DNA of 64,000 nucleotides from Thalassia testudinum (GCA_037157565.1 JAZHRO010000050.1:40220501-40284500); one strand, 5' to 3'; numbered from the stretch's first letter, positions 33,532 through 47,000 are shown. Notes: generated by a model not told the origin, from the letters alone. Translations and numbers: made by a program.

Positions 33532-35284
33532 CTCTTGCTCCAATTGCAGCTACTCCCGCAATCAAAAAGAGCTCCTCCTTCTTCTTGCAAAATTCTTCAT
33601 GGCATAATTTACTTGGCAAACCATGAAGTAGGGGGGTGTGCCAAGTCTTTCCTCCAAGGTGGTGTGGACCACCTCTTAGCTCTCCTCCAAGGTGGCGTGG
33701 ACGACCTTCAAGACCTCCTCCAAAGGTCTTCCTTGCCTGGCTTCTCCTTTGGCTGGCATGGGTGCAAGAGAGAAGGGAAGATGGGAAGGCACCAAGGGGA
33801 CAGAGTATCCCCTTAATCTTCTTCTTCTTCATCTCTCTTGGGCGTGAGCTATAAGTAGAATATGAGAGGTATTTTGCTAGCCAAGGATGGCTTGTAAGGT
33901 GGTGGGTGTTGGTCTTTTTATAGGGTAGGATGAGAGGGTTAAGGTGACTCTCGAAATGGATGGCTAAGATGGGAAGATGGGGGTGGTTAGGTGATCTTAT
34001 GGTGGAGAATAGTTGGTGCCAGGTAGGGCGGTGTGAAGGTTGTGGTTATGGTGGTCAAGAGCCACCTAAAGGTCGCACCAACCATAAAGGGATGCCTTTG
34101 TTTTGGCACCACCATGAGGGTTCAAGAAGGGAGGTTAGGTGGATGGTGGAGATGGGTTTATGGGAAGATATGTTGTGGAGATGAAGGGTGTTTTGGAGGG
34201 AAAAGGTGGCACCGATTGGTGGGTGGTTATGAGGGGTTTTGGTGCCACTTTGTAGTGTCTTTTGGAGGTAGTTTGTTGGCTAGGTTGGCACCAAGGTGAG
34301 GTGGAAGTAAGGTTAGCTTATGTGGTGCTTAAATGGAGCTTGTTGGTGGAGTTGTTAGGTAGGACTTTAAGGTGGTAAAACCCAAGGGAGCTGAAGCATA
34401 GCTAAGCTAAGCTAACCTAGCTTAGCTAGTAGTGGAGTAGAGGAGGAGTTATTGGTGCTAGGGTTTGAAGAGAGGAGATGAGGAGGAGAGGTTTAGAGCT
34501 TGAACTGGAGCTAGCAGTTGCTGATGAGGGTGGCAGGGAGCTACTCTAGCTGGCTTAGCTTGCTAGTTCTTTGCTAGCTACTAAGCCAAGCTAAAGTTAG
34601 CTGGCTTCTACTAAAATGAGCTGAGGTGAGCTGGGTCCAGTGCTCCGCAGGGAGGATCAAGCTGGTTGAGGAAGCTAAGGTACCTTAGCTCAACTGAATT
34701 GAGCTAAGCTGACTCCCTGGGAGCTAGACTTGAGCTTCCTAAGCTGGAATGAAGTCATCTTCAGCTTGCTGGAGATGAGTGGAGCAGGATCTAGCTGGAC
34801 CTGAGCTAGGGTAGACTTTAGTCAACTGAACTGAGCTATCTAGAGCTCCCTGTGCACTAATGGGAGCTGAGATGAGCCAAACTTAGCTAAGTTGAGCTAG
34901 ATCTGAGCTGACCTGAGCTAGGGTGAGCTGAGATGAACTCTTTTGAGCTGCCATTCAGTTGAGATGTGCTGAATGGAGCTAGGATGAGCTAACTCTAGTC
35001 CAAGTGAGCTGGCTTCCAGCTATGATGAGCTGGATCAAGTTGAGTTCACGCTAGTCTGGCCTTCTTTTTCACCAGTTGCCTTCATAAGTGCTAGGGTTCT
35101 AGGAATCTGTATATCTATTCATCCCTAACACTCACAAAAACACATTAAAAGGACAAGAAAAATGCAATGCATGCCTATCTTAATTTATGACTAAATGCAA
35201 CCAAAAAAACCCTTTTGTAAAGCAAAACCCTAAAAGCTAGGATTGTTTTAATGCAAAAGAATGATGATAAACTAGCATTTATCA
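33532..35284 (-). repeat. Element B 3' LTR, inner part
   Basis: Aligns with 46074-47783. TATAAAAA (minus) lies at 33915-33922. The stretch 34390-35040 holds about 41 AGCT tetramers in degenerate GAGCT-type repeats, upstream of the TATA box in the sense direction. It ends TTTATCA at 35284. Frames 33348-34299 overlap the leader and U3 and are not genes. Confidence 0.82.
33915..33922 (-). promoter_or_regulatory. TATA box of element B 3' LTR
   Basis: Minus-strand CCTATAAAAAGACC; conserved at 46426-46433 in the other LTR and similar to the box at 245-254. Confidence 0.6.
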
Positions 35285-36724
35285 CACCCTCATGCTTGAC
35301 TTTTGCTAGTCTCTAAGCAAAACTTTAATTTATAAAATGGAATTTTTGGGAAAACTAATTTTTTGACCTTTGAGGAGAAAAAGATTAAGGGACCTTGGCT
35401 AGTTTAAACACAAGAGGTATGGGATTTGTTAATGATAGACATCAGGATTTGTTTTTGGATCCAGAAACTAGACAAAATAGGATCAATATATCCTCCAGAT
35501 AATTCACAGATTGACTCCTTGTTAATTCAGATGACTTGAAATTTTTATTTTTAGGATTTTTCTGGCTCTTTATTCTGATTCGCAACTTGCAATAACTTGT
35601 AAAACCTTGTGTCTGTGCTTGTGAAAAGCCAACATTTATTAGGGCATGTTTTTGGTTTAAAACTTTTTTTTTTTGTCCCCAATGACTATTTCTAGCTTAG
35701 TCCTACAATAGATGTGTCGGGATCATCATTCCTGTTACCAATCCTCGATTGGGCTCTGGCACCAGTACTTCAGAATAGCACTATCCATGACATCACCCAG
35801 GAACTCACAACAGCAAAACACTGCAATGTAATGAGGCATGCAAGTAAACTCAAGCTCTTGCTCCGACACTATAGGTAGAGCACCGTCCATGACACTTGAG
35901 CTGCTAAAATGCATTTTAATGCTCTATTTAAAGATATGAAATATAGATATGGAGCAGCGCCGAGGCAGTAACATGTTGACATCGCATCCTCAAAGGAGGC
36001 ATTTTCCTCCTTCTCGGTGGTGGGAACTCAAATCAATGATCTGCTTCAAACTTTTACTAAGGCAAAATAAGGGGTCTTTCTTATTTTTAGCAGTTTTTCT
36101 TTTATTTGTTGGCCTGTGTGTGAAATTTCACATAGGAAGTTCTGCAAGAAATGCAAGTTTTTGAATTAGAAACTAAGCCAGATACTTTCCATATTACAAA
36201 AGAGGATCAAGTCACTTCATCTATCATGAGTTCAGGTGAAATTTTAGAGAAGGATATTTGATCTAGTCTAAAAATAGACCCTGAAATTCTAATGATCAGA
36301 TCTGCATCCTCATCCCTAGTTTGTTAAAGATTAAATCCCATTGTACCAAAAGGGAATTTTTTTTCAACCTTAGTCCCAATTTAAAATTTTTCCTCAAAAA
36401 GTTTTCAACATTTTATTTTTATCTTTATTATTTTTATTTTTATTATTATTATTATTTTGGGTATGCAAGTAGGAAAATAAAATGACAAAAGAGAAATGCA
36501 TGTTTTTAGGTTTTGAAAATCCTAAATCGATCGTCAAAAATTTAAAAACACTCCCTCATGCTTAAGATATGCAATGTCCTCATGCAATAGGAGGGGAAGA
36601 GGTATTACTGTATTAAAAAGTGGTTGGATTTAGGATAGCCAAAACCTAGGGAAAAGAAAGAAAATGATGGGTTACCTCCCATCCAATACTAGCTTTTACG
36701 CCATTCAGCCGGGCATAGTTTGCA
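35285..36724 (-). other. Element B PPT and 3' noncoding region
   Basis: Minus strand: PPT GCATGAGGGTG at 35285-35295; hairpin TTTTGCT/AGCAAAA at 35301-35322; stem-loop AGTGCT-ATTCTGA-AGTACT at 35764-35782; and GGTGCT-8 nt loop-AGTGTC at 35865-35884, both preceded by CATGGA. A decayed CAATGTCCTCATGC palindrome (plus strand) at 36572-36585 sits next to CTCCCTCATGC. No env-like gene. The 35949-36164 frame has no motif beyond a hydrophobic run. Confidence 0.6.
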
Positions 36725-37830
36725 TTAGTGATCAATGATGGTTGGTTTAGTGAAATCGAAGGATTCAGATGGAAGATTAGGGGTATGATCAAAATAGGGC
36801 TTTAAACGTTGGTCGTTGACTTGAAATGTTGTATTAGTTTTAGGATCGAAAAGATCAATAGCACTGTACAGATAAGTTTTGAGGACAATAAAGGGGCCGG
36901 TCCATTTGGATTTTAATTTGCTAGGAAAAAGATGTAATCTAGCATCAAAAAGCCAAACGTGTTGATTAACGTCAAAGTGTTTCCGAATAAGGTATTTATC
37001 ATGAAATTTCTTTTTTCAGTCATTATAAATACTCGATTTTCATAGGAAAATTTATGTAATTCTTCCAATTTAGTTAATTGTAGTTTCTATGGATACTAGC
37101 ATCAGATAAATCCATGTTTAATTATTTTATTGCCCAAAAATCCCTATGTTCGAGTTCTACTGGGAGATGGCATGCCTTCCCAAAAATTAGACGGAAGGGA
37201 GACATGCCGAACGGGATTTTAAAAGCGGTATGGTAGGCCCATAAAGCAATGTCCAATTTGGTGGACCAATCTTTATGGTCAGGCTTAACCATCTTTTGTA
37301 AAATATTTTTGATTTCCTAGTTAGAAACTTCTGCCTAGTCATTTGTTTGCGGGTGATAAGGTGTGGAAATTTTGTGATTAACCCCATATTTAGAAAGAAG
37401 GTGATGGAATTGTGAATGAGTGAAATGTGAGCCTCCATCTCTGATAATGGCTTTTGGAATGCCGAATCTTGAGAAAATATTCTTCTTAAGAAATTCGACA
37501 ACCTCATGGTGATCACTAGTGTGGGTGGGTATTGCTTTTATCCACTTGGAAACATAGTCGACTGCGACTAGTATATATAAATACCCACCAAAGTTGATGA
37601 ACGATCCCATGAAGTCGATGCCTCATACGACAAAAATTTCAACCTCTAAAATTGGATTAAGGGGCATCATATCCTTCCGAGTCATGTTGCCGATGCTCTG
37701 ACAACGTACACAGGACCAAAGAAAATTATGAGCATCTTTGAGCAAGCTGGGCAAAAAGAATCGTACATTAAGGATTTTAGCTATAGTTTTTTTGCCCAAA
37801 AAATGTCCGCCACAGGCCATTGAATGACAG
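36725..37830 (-). pseudogene. integrase, element B pol (decayed)
   Basis: Minus strand. MACGGHFLGKKTIAKILNVR and CVRCQSIGNM form the zinc-binding end (37820-37623). [20 protein letters not shown] and AIIRDGGSHFTHSQFHHLLS belong to the core (37610-37335), with [28 protein letters not shown] and HLPVELEH follow after in-frame stops, and the end near 36725 has a NDQRLKPYF-type tail. The SDGG motif reads RDGG. The block is in one frame with RT except for stop codons. The frame 37516-37187 is a shadow. Confidence 0.82.
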
Positions 37831-37850
37831 TGTGTCCGAATATCATGGAT

Positions 37851-39610
37851 TTAAGAATCAGGGACACATCGTCGAATGACCTGATTGACGTAAATGTGGA
37901 AAAGGTTGGGCTCCTCCCAAAAATAGCATTTAATGTCAGCAAAGAACTTATCGCATTTTGTTTTTGGCCAATCAGCGGGGATTCGCTTTGTTGCTAAATA
38001 GTTTGTGATGGGCACAAACCATGGGAGGGTAGTAGCAGCTAAAATGCTTTCATCGGGGAAATGATCAGGTGGGATCATTATGTCATTCATCATATGACGA
38101 GAGAGATGGTTGGCCGCTACATTTTGCGATCTCGCCTTATCCTTCATTTCCAGGTCAAATTCCTGCAGTAGTAGGATCCAACGGATAAGGCAAGGTTTCG
38201 CATCTTTTTTTGTCAGCAAATATTTAAGTGTTGAGTGGTTGATATATACAGTGACATGTGACCCCAAAAGATAAGATCTAGGTTTTTCTAAGGCAAATAA
38301 AATGGCAAGAAGTTCCTTTTCAGTAACCGTGTAATTCCATTATTCATCATCAAGAGGTTTGCTAGCATAATAGATCACAACAGGCTTCTTGCCAATTCTT
38401 TGTCCTAAAAAGGCCCCCATAGCAAACTCTGAGGCATATGTCATTAATTCAAAGGGACTATTCCAATCAGGTCCCTACAAAATTGGTGCCTTAGTAACCT
38501 CCTTCTTCAACCTCAAAAAACTCTCTTGGCATTTATCATCAAGAGTTTGTTCGGTCTTTAGTAAGGGCTTGGCGATTTGGAAAAAGTTTTGTATGAATCT
38601 ACGGTAGTAACCCACACGACCCAAAAAGGATCTGATCTGTTTGACAGTAGTGGGAGGTGGGAGCTTAGATATAGCATCTATTTTTGCTTTATCTACCGCG
38701 ATTCCTTGTTTTGAAATAACATGGCCTAAGATAATACCTTCCTGGACCATGAAATGACTTTTTTCCCAACTGCTAGCCAGATTGACTTCTATGCATTTTT
38801 GGAGAGTTCTTCCAAGGTTCTTGAGACAATGGTCAAAAGAATCTCCAAAAATAGAGAAATCATCCCTAAAAACTTCTAACCATTTACCTATCAAGTCTGA
38901 AAATATTGCAAGCATACACCTTAGAAAAGTTGCTGGTGCATTGCAAAGATCGAAGGGCATTCTTTGGAAAGCAAAGGTTCCAAAGGGGCAGGTGAAAGTT
39001 GTTTTGTCTAGGTCCTAAGGATGAACCTCTACCTAATTATAGCCGGAATAACTATCCAGAAAATAGTAAAAATCCCATCCATATAATCGCTCCATGATTT
39101 GATCAATAAAGGGAAGTAGAAAATGGTCCTTCTTGGTGGTGGTGTTTAACTTTCTGTAATCAACGCACATGTGCCAAGAAGTGGTGGTTCGAGTTGCTAT
39201 ATTCTCCCCATTATCATTGGTGACAACTGTTAGTCCAGCCTTTTTGGGCACAACTTGTGTTAGACTAACCTAGGAGCTGTCAGAAATGGGATAGATGATA
39301 TTAGGATCAAGCCACTTAATAATCTCCTTTTTTACCACCTCCTGCATATTAGGGTTCAAGTGCCTTTGTGGTTGGCAGGAGGGGTGAGAATCGTCCACTA
39401 AATATATATGATGTGCACAATAGGACGTATGACTACCTATAAGATCAGAAGGGGTCCAGCTAATAGCTTTTCTTTATTTACTCAAAACCTGGAGAAGTTT
39501 TTGTACTTGTGCCCCAGTAAGTCCAGAATTTATATTCAGGGGCAGGGTCTGATTTGGACACAGGAAAACATATTTAAGGGAGTCGGGCAAGGGTTTTAAT
39601 TCCAATTATA
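37851..39610 (-). pseudogene. reverse transcriptase and RNase H, element B pol (decayed)
   Basis: Minus strand. KKAGLTVVTNDNGENIATRT and CVDYRKLNTTTKKDHFLLPF (39251-39033), then [20 protein letters not shown], active-site region VFRDDFSIFGDSFDH near 38870 (the residue before DD is Arg, not Met), HVISKQGIAVDKAKIDAISK and FLGRVGYYRRFIQNF (38960-38475), then RNase H and linker [30 protein letters not shown] (38267-37851). In-frame stops only. The changed FRDD would be expected to impair polymerase activity. Confidence 0.85.
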
Positions 39611-40440
39611 GGCACGGCTTCGAAATAATTTCTACTTTTTGTGTTAGTGGTGAAGTGAGAGTGAAAGAGTCAGCTGGAGGGTTAGCTGAATGTGTGGTTA
39701 GGGTGGAAGGGTGAGAAGAAGTGGATTGTTTGGGAACCATGTTAATGGCAAAATAGGAACCTAAATGTAAAATCTGTAAAGTTTCCTCTACACTATTTTC
39801 TATTTCTGAATCCGAGTCATCAAAGAAATCAGGTTCTTGGAACCTCCTAGAAGCTTGGAAAATATCTAGGGTTACAAATTCACCACCACACATGATCCTC
39901 ATTTTACTAGAATCACAATCATTATTTGTGCAAGGAGTGGCTAAGAATGGTCTTCCAAGAATTATATGGGCAAACTTCAATGCTTCCGGTACCTCCACAT
40001 CCAGAACTAAAAAGTCTATAGCAAATAGATAATTTTTGACCCAGACAAGGACATCCTCAACAATTCCCCTTGGTTTAATTGTAGATCGATCGGCTAGTTG
40101 AAGAGTAACCTCAGCAGGCTTTAATTCACCGATCTTAAATTCCTCAAAAATAACTATGGGGATAAGATTAATAAAGGCATCGAGATCCAAAAAGGCGTAA
40201 TCAAAAGAAGTATCATTAATGATAACTTGAATTAAGCAGGTGCCTAGATCTTTTCTCTTAAGAGGCAGTCGACTTTGCACAACTGAGCTGACTATCTCAG
40301 GATAGATCACCTTTCCTAAATTTCTAGGCTACCTTTTTGGGGTACACAAATCTTTTAAAAATTTTGCATAGGCAGGGATATATTTTATGGCATCTAGGAG
40401 AGGGTTGTCAATTTCAACTTGCCCAAATAAATCCATTAAT
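39606..40440 (-). pseudogene. aspartic protease, element B
   Basis: Minus-strand frame 40310-39606: IVSSVVQSRLPLKRKDLGTC, then [52 protein letters not shown] and an acidic linker. The catalytic DLGA reads DLDA, so the Gly after Leu is lost and the enzyme is probably inactive. Confidence 0.82.
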
Positions 40441-42424
40441 TCCTTATCAGTGGGCTCAGATTTCTTCCTTTTCTTATTTTGTGAAGATTGGAGGGCTTGT
40501 GGAAATGGTGCAAGGTTTCCCTATTTTGCATTAGTAGGTTCCTGAGCAATGTTAGAGGAAGATGAGGAAGAGTTAATCTATGTTTCAATGAAATGAGTTT
40601 CTTTAACAGGTAGGGGGTCTTGAGTAGTTTTCCCATTACTCAAAGTAACTACATTGGCAGTCTGGTTGTTTCTAGAATGAGGACGAGAAGCCTAACTGTT
40701 ATTGAAACTCGGGGATGCTGAGGTGCTGGTTGAATGGGTTGACTAGGATATCCACCTTGGAACTGATTCCATTGATTTTTCAGGTTGGGCATGGGTCGGG
40801 AAGGTAAATTCCCAATAGGTCGATGATCAGGAGTAACCTTAACTTGGTGTTGCAAGTTGGTAATCATGAGGGTTACTTTTGTCATTTAATTCTGCATACC
40901 TTGTAGAGTTTTCATGACCTAAGTGTTAATATCTTCTTGGGATGGTCCAGGTTGATATACAAGTTGCACATAATTCCCAAAATGATTTTGTTTGGGAAAA
41001 GGAATCAGGTTTGAGTTTTTCCAGGAGTGACTTGGGTTGATCCTCCAGTTTTGATTGAAAGTGTTTGAGGGGTTTCTAAATTGCTCCTGGAGGGCATAAA
41101 TATTTTCTGTTGCGGGACCAAAAATATCTTGATCAAAATTCCCAGTCAATTCCTGTGGGAAATCAGTTGGAAACTACTGACCAGTAGGTGTGGCATCAAT
41201 ATTGTGCAGATTTGCTCTTCAGAGAAGTTATAGACTGTTAGTGTGTGGAGAGTTAAAGTGTGGAGCTTATTTTTTTATGAGCTTTGCTTCCATTTTTTCT
41301 GGTGAATTTGCATCTGGTCCTGTCGTTGAGCTAACATGTATAGATCATCCTGAGTGACTGGAACAGAGGTGGATTTGGATTCAATTTCATGGACTCCGTG
41401 TCTGGGGTTTTGTGTTCTACCAAAAGTATACATTGAAGTCATATTAAATGTGTTTTCACTCAATTCTTCAAAGAGGAGATAGGCACTTTTGGTATCTTTA
41501 TTAAGAAAATTGCCCCCACATGAGGCATCCACAAATCGCTTCAATTGATCTTCTAATCCATGATAGAAGATCTGCACAACTACCATTGTGGAATTTTATG
41601 GTGGGGACAACTTCTTAAAAGTTCTTGGAATCTTTCCCAGGCTTCATGGAGGGTCCACCAATTTTTTGTTGAAAGGTCATTATGGATCTTCTTAAAGCAT
41701 TAGTTCGACCGATCAGAAAAAATTTCACTAGAAAAGCACTCTTTAGTTGGGGCCAGGTGGTAATCGGGTGCCCAACCATTCTAAACCAATGTGAAGCTTT
41801 ATCTTTAAGAGAGAGAGGAAAAAGTCTCATTAACCACATGTCTTCCTGCACATTGCGGGAACGAGTGGTTTAAGCGAGGACAGTTAATTCCTTGAGATGA
41901 CAAAAAGGGTCCTCTCTTGGAAGACCATGAAAATGCTTGATAAGATTTAAAATGGCTAGTTTGATCTCAAAATCCGCTTGTGGTATGACCACCCTGAGTC
42001 TTTCCTCAAAATTGGAAGGATCATAGAAATCCTTAAGAGGAATGATAGGGTGCTGGTAGGGTGGTGGGTTTTTCCCTTGGTTAGCTAGGTTCGTTACAGT
42101 CCTAGTCAAATCTTCTTGATTTTGTTGTAGCTGAACCAAATGGTCAACCATCAAGGCAAAGGGGTTTGTATTTTGAGTTAGGATTAGAGGGCCACCTGGC
42201 CCTGCAAGAATTTCTGGTTGCTCCAGATGAGGGAGGTGAAGGAGAGGGAAGTCAGCTTGTGGGTTGGCTAATGGGTTAGAAGTGGAAGCAGAAATTTTTT
42301 GTTGGTTTCCTTGGTGTTCCATTTTTTTAGAAGAGGGAGGAGAAGAAAACAAAGATTTTCTGGTGCGAGGGGCAAAATTAGATGGTCCCTCAAGATGTGG
42401 TTTTTGGCACCTTCGCCCATGCAT
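40441..42424 (-). pseudogene. gag, element B (decayed)
   Basis: Minus strand. MEHQGNQQKISASTSNPLAN and VVIPQADFEIKLAILNLIKH, FHGLPREDPFCHLKEL (42424-41870); MWLMRLFPLSLKDKASHWFR and FFLIGRTNALRRSIMTFQQK (41851-41615); a frameshift; then VVQIFYHGLEDQLKRFVDAS, TKSAYLLFEELSENTFN (41586-41275); and an Asn/Pro-rich tail (41149-40649). Order and motifs match Athila Gag. The first segment is in frame with the second across one stop. The third is offset by one base. Confidence 0.82.
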
Positions 42425-43998
42425 GCACTATTTTGGAAGAATTCGTGGGGAGGAGAAGAGGAGATGAAAGAAAGTGTGCAATTCAAACAACAAATTGTAG
42501 GCCTAACTTAAGTGTGACTCCCTAAACAATTAACCTAAGACTTGGTCTACTTAGGAAATAAGTAATCAATAGTTAATGCCTATTCTGTCAACAAATCTAT
42601 CTAAGTTGCCTAATGGGAGGTTTGGGCCCAAGCGTTTCCCAGGAAAATCCCCATGTGCTTGTACAAACCCGTGCCTGGTCGTTTGACATGGGCCCTCAAC
42701 CTGAACACCAGATATAGATGATAGAATTGGTATTAACTAGAGAAAACTTAAGACCTATATAGCAAGCCTAAGTTGATGAAAACCTTAGGGGTCAAATTAC
42801 TACAAATTTTTATCAGGTCTAGGATACTAGTGTACACATGGAATGTGGAGGGCGTTGTTTGGGATGTTGCCCTGTTATTTCAATTTTTTTGTACGTGCGC
42901 AGGAATTGGAAAGTGGTTCCAATTTCAAACAAGTTGTCACACAATTTTTGTATTTCTGTCTTTTAGGATTCAATTTAATTTAATGTATTTTTGGGTTTCT
43001 TTTATTAAATGTTCAAACAAGTTTGAAACTTCCACAATCAAAGGAAAAAAAGTTGTAATGGTGATGATGTGTTTCCTTTATGTTTTGGGACTAAAAAGGA
43101 AGAAAGAAACCCTAATTGGATTTGAACCCTAATATAGAAATTTAACTACCGATGAATCTTTTTTAGGCTTCGTGAATAAGTAGTGATCCAAACAATGTAG
43201 CCAACACCACTACCATATGTAAAATCAAACAAGGATTCCAAAAAATATTTTTTTTAAGATTTTAAACATTTTTTTGATATTTGTTTTCAATTCTTATCTG
43301 TGCTAGTGTCAAAGTCCAGAAATTGTACCCGTGGGTATTTTGGACTTTCTGTACCACCACTGCTGTCAGAAACGTTTGGTGGTTTTATGTGAGATGTAGA
43401 ATTTCACAAGGGTTACAAAAACCTAAATTTCATGAAAATTGGATGAGTATAAAAATTCTAAAAATTTACAGACAGTAGCAAGATAAGAAGATAAGAGGGT
43501 GTGACCCCTTGATAATCCATGAATTTTTAAAAATTAAATACAAAACCAACTACTCTGAAATTTGGAAAAGACGTTATTAGCTTGATTTGGAATCACTATG
43601 TAAAATTTCAGGATTTTAGGAGACCTACAGTGTTGGGATTTGATTTTTGAAGTCCGGATAGAAATCTAGAACTGAAAATAGAACACCAACACTAGGATTG
43701 GAGTGATGTTTAATGAAGCATACAAGCAAACAATTGATTTTTATGGGCAACACTCCACTTAATTAAAATGTTTAGGACCTAAAAGCCAAGTTTAATATTT
43801 TTTTTTGGTAGTCTTTTAGCCTAAATGTGATAAGAAATGGGGGGCCAACCTGAAACCGTGGGAAGAAAAGGAACTTTGAGCTCTCGCTTCCAAATTCCCA
43901 CTTTCTTCTTGTAGTTCCTGCACACACGAGAGAAAAAATAGACAAGGGGATGAGATCCAATTCAAGCAGGAGAATCAATTAAAATGCAAAGCCGTCCC
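42425..43998 (-). other. Element B 5' leader
   Basis: About 1.6 kb between gag and PBS. Frames 42773-43132 (plus, antisense) and 43772-43978 lack motifs. No other structure seen. Confidence 0.5.
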
Positions 43999-44016
43999 TC
44001 CCTGGTAGCGGTGCCA
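43999..44016 (-). other. Element B primer-binding site, diverged tRNA-Asp type
   Basis: The plus strand TCCCTGGTAGCGGTGCCA differs from the plant tRNA-Asp 3' end at four positions, all transitions, and lies five bases from the LTR start at 44022. Confidence 0.7.
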
Positions 44017-44021
44017 AAAGG

Positions 44022-47000
44022 TGATGCGAAATTTGTCGTGATTTATAACGGTGCATCTTTAAGTCGTTGTAACACGCGAAATCGCATATGCTTTTAAAAT
44101 TTATAACCCAGATAGAGGAGTATCTAGGGTTGTCCATGTAGACAATATGCTTGCAAATCAAACCTCTTGCTTAGAGAATAAACCTCAACTTTCTTTTTGG
44201 TTTTTTCAATATATCAATTTTTTTTGTTTTGTAATTGAAATAATAAGGACTCAAAATTAATCAAAACTACTCCTAATAGTAACCCTAGGTGACAAGAGCT
44301 ACCTTTCTTCTAAGCTCACCCTAGGCACATGAAGGCCTAGGGTAATTAGAGAGGGAGGGAAGTGAGTGCACAAAAGGAAAATTTAAATTGCAATCAAGAT
44401 GAAAATAATCTAATGAAGGCAACTTGTATAAAATTGAGGAATTGTTTTACAAAAAATATCTAGTAGAAGAATGCTTAAACTACTAGAATTAAAAATGCAT
44501 GTAATGAAAACACAAAAAATCCTCTAAAATGATGGTGAAGATGGCGAGGCTCTTCGATGTAAGCACATTTATTGAGGGTAAAATGCCTATTCATGCATGT
44601 TCTTAGGCTTAGATTTGCATTTCATGTTATAAATATTGCATAGCATAGACCATTCTGCATTTAAAGTAGTTGTATATAATTTTGGTTAATTGCATCCTTT
44701 TTGTGGTTAGGAGAGAAGGATATTTATTTCATAGCCTCGAATTGACGATCTAATTGTACGTTTCTGATCAAGACAACGATTGGAGTCCAATGCCTCTGAA
44801 ATTGCCTCGATCGGAGTCCCGTAGCACCATATGCAGTCCGAGGAAGATCAACGACCAAGTGACTAAGAGACATAATTCAGAGCCTCAAATGACAAATCTG
44901 ATTGTGCGGATGGATTTGGTTCAACGATCACAGCCTAACGGTATGAAAATCAACTCATTCCGACCTCTGTGGTAGCCCCTACAACAAGAAGAAGATGGAC
45001 GGCCCAAACTACGCCACGTTGCATAGCTAGGCCACCCAGTGCACGCACGCACCACCGCACACACCCAGCAATGTGAGCTTGTGCGCGCGCAGGCGTGCAT
45101 GCGCACAGCGCATCACTAATGCGTAGGCACGTGCGCGTGGCAAGGCGGGGAGCGCAAATCCAGCTATGCGTGAGCTAGACCTACAGCGACGCATGAGCTG
45201 GACTTATAGTGACGCTTACAGTCGTCGCTAATTCTTTGAGTGCCAACGAAGCTGGGTGTGAGAAGGCATGAGCTACCTACAGTGATGCTTCCACCAACGG
45301 CTTGAATGTCACTAATGGTCCCATACCTATTTTTGCCTCTTCTCCTCCACTATAAAAGGATCTACACCCCCTTCCTTCAAAGCCATCTCTACTTTCTCTA
45401 CTCCCACCTACTCCCAAGCTCTAGCAAGCCTACCAACACTCCATTAGAGCTTGTTCTCAAGCTCCCATGGTGCCTATTTGTGTAGTGAACCTCTACCCCA
45501 CCGAATACTCCTCCAACTTCCCATCCCCCTTCATAGGTCGCCTTGGAGCCATCCTCCCACCTCCATTCCGATAGTAGATCACCTCCATCTTCTCACCTCC
45601 ATTCCGAAGCCACGCCGAAGCTTTCCTTAACCCGACGTCCTCCTACATCTCTCCTCCGTCACCCTGCCCCTCACCTCCTTTGTTCGAGCTTCTGCCAGGC
45701 ACCGTCATCTCGCCAAACAGTCGATTCGGGAGATTTCCTCTCACCTTCCTCTCTTTTTATGCTTTCATAATTTAATGTAATTGACATTGGAAGTAATATA
45801 TAGCAAATTTGTTCCACATCTCTATCTTGTGATACATTTGCTTCTTTTCTCCTTACAAAAATACAAAAAAATAACAAAACCCTAAAATACCAAAAGGAAA
45901 TAAATCGAAGCACGGTTTTCAATTAAAGTAAATGCCACCTTCCTGTGTTCGACCCGGGACTTGCTTTTCGAATTTCGGTATAAATTTTTTCTGATCGATG
46001 TATTTTGCAACTACGACAATGGGTTTCTTGTAACCCCTATTTCTAACACGTGAAACATGCTCGACCAATGAGGCTCTTGCTCCAATTGCGGCTGCTCCCA
46101 CAATCAAAAAGAGCTCCTCCTTCTCCTTGCAAAATTCTTCAAGGTGTAGTTTCCTTGGAAAAATTTGAAGTAGGGGGCGTGCCAAGGCTTTCCTCCAAGG
46201 TGGCGTGGACCACCTTCAAGACCTCCTCCAAAGGTCTTCCATGCCTGGCCTCTCCCTTGGCTGGCGTGGACACAAGAGTGAAGGGAAGAGGGGAAGGCAC
46301 CAAGGGGACAGAGTATCCCCTTAATCTTCTTCTTCTTCTTCTTCTCTCCTGGGCGTGATCTATAGGTAGAATATTAGAGGTATTTTGCTTGCCATGGATG
46401 GCTTGTAAGGTGGTGGGTGTTGGTCTTTTTATAGGGTAGGATGAGAGGGTTAAGGTGACTCTTGAAATGGATGGCTAAGATGGGAAGATGGGGGTGGTTA
46501 GGTGATCTTATGGTGGAGAATAGTTGGCGCCAAGTAGGGGGGTGTTAAGGTGGTGGTTATGGTGGCGAAGAGCCACCTAAAGGTGGTGCCAACCATGAAG
46601 GGATGCATTGGTTTTGGTGCCACCATGAGGGCTTCTACAAGGGGGTTAGGTGGATGGTGGAGATGGGTTTAAGGGAAGATATGTGGTGGAGATGAAGGCA
46701 ATTTTGGAGGGAAACAGTAGCACCAATTGTTGGGTGGTTATGAGGGGTTTTGGCACCACTTTGTATTGTCTTTTGGTGGTAGTGGGTAGGCTAGGTTGGC
46801 GCCAAGGGAGATGGAAGTAAGGTTAGCTTATGTGGAGCTTTGGTGGAGCTAGTTGGTGGAGTTGTTATGTTGGGTTTTTGGGTGGTAAAAGCCAAGGAAG
46901 CTGGAGCATCGCTAAGCTAAGCTAGCTTAGCTAGTAGTGGAGTAGAGGAGTAGGTATTGGAGCTAGGGTTTCAAGAGAGGAGCTGAGGAGAAGAAGTCTG

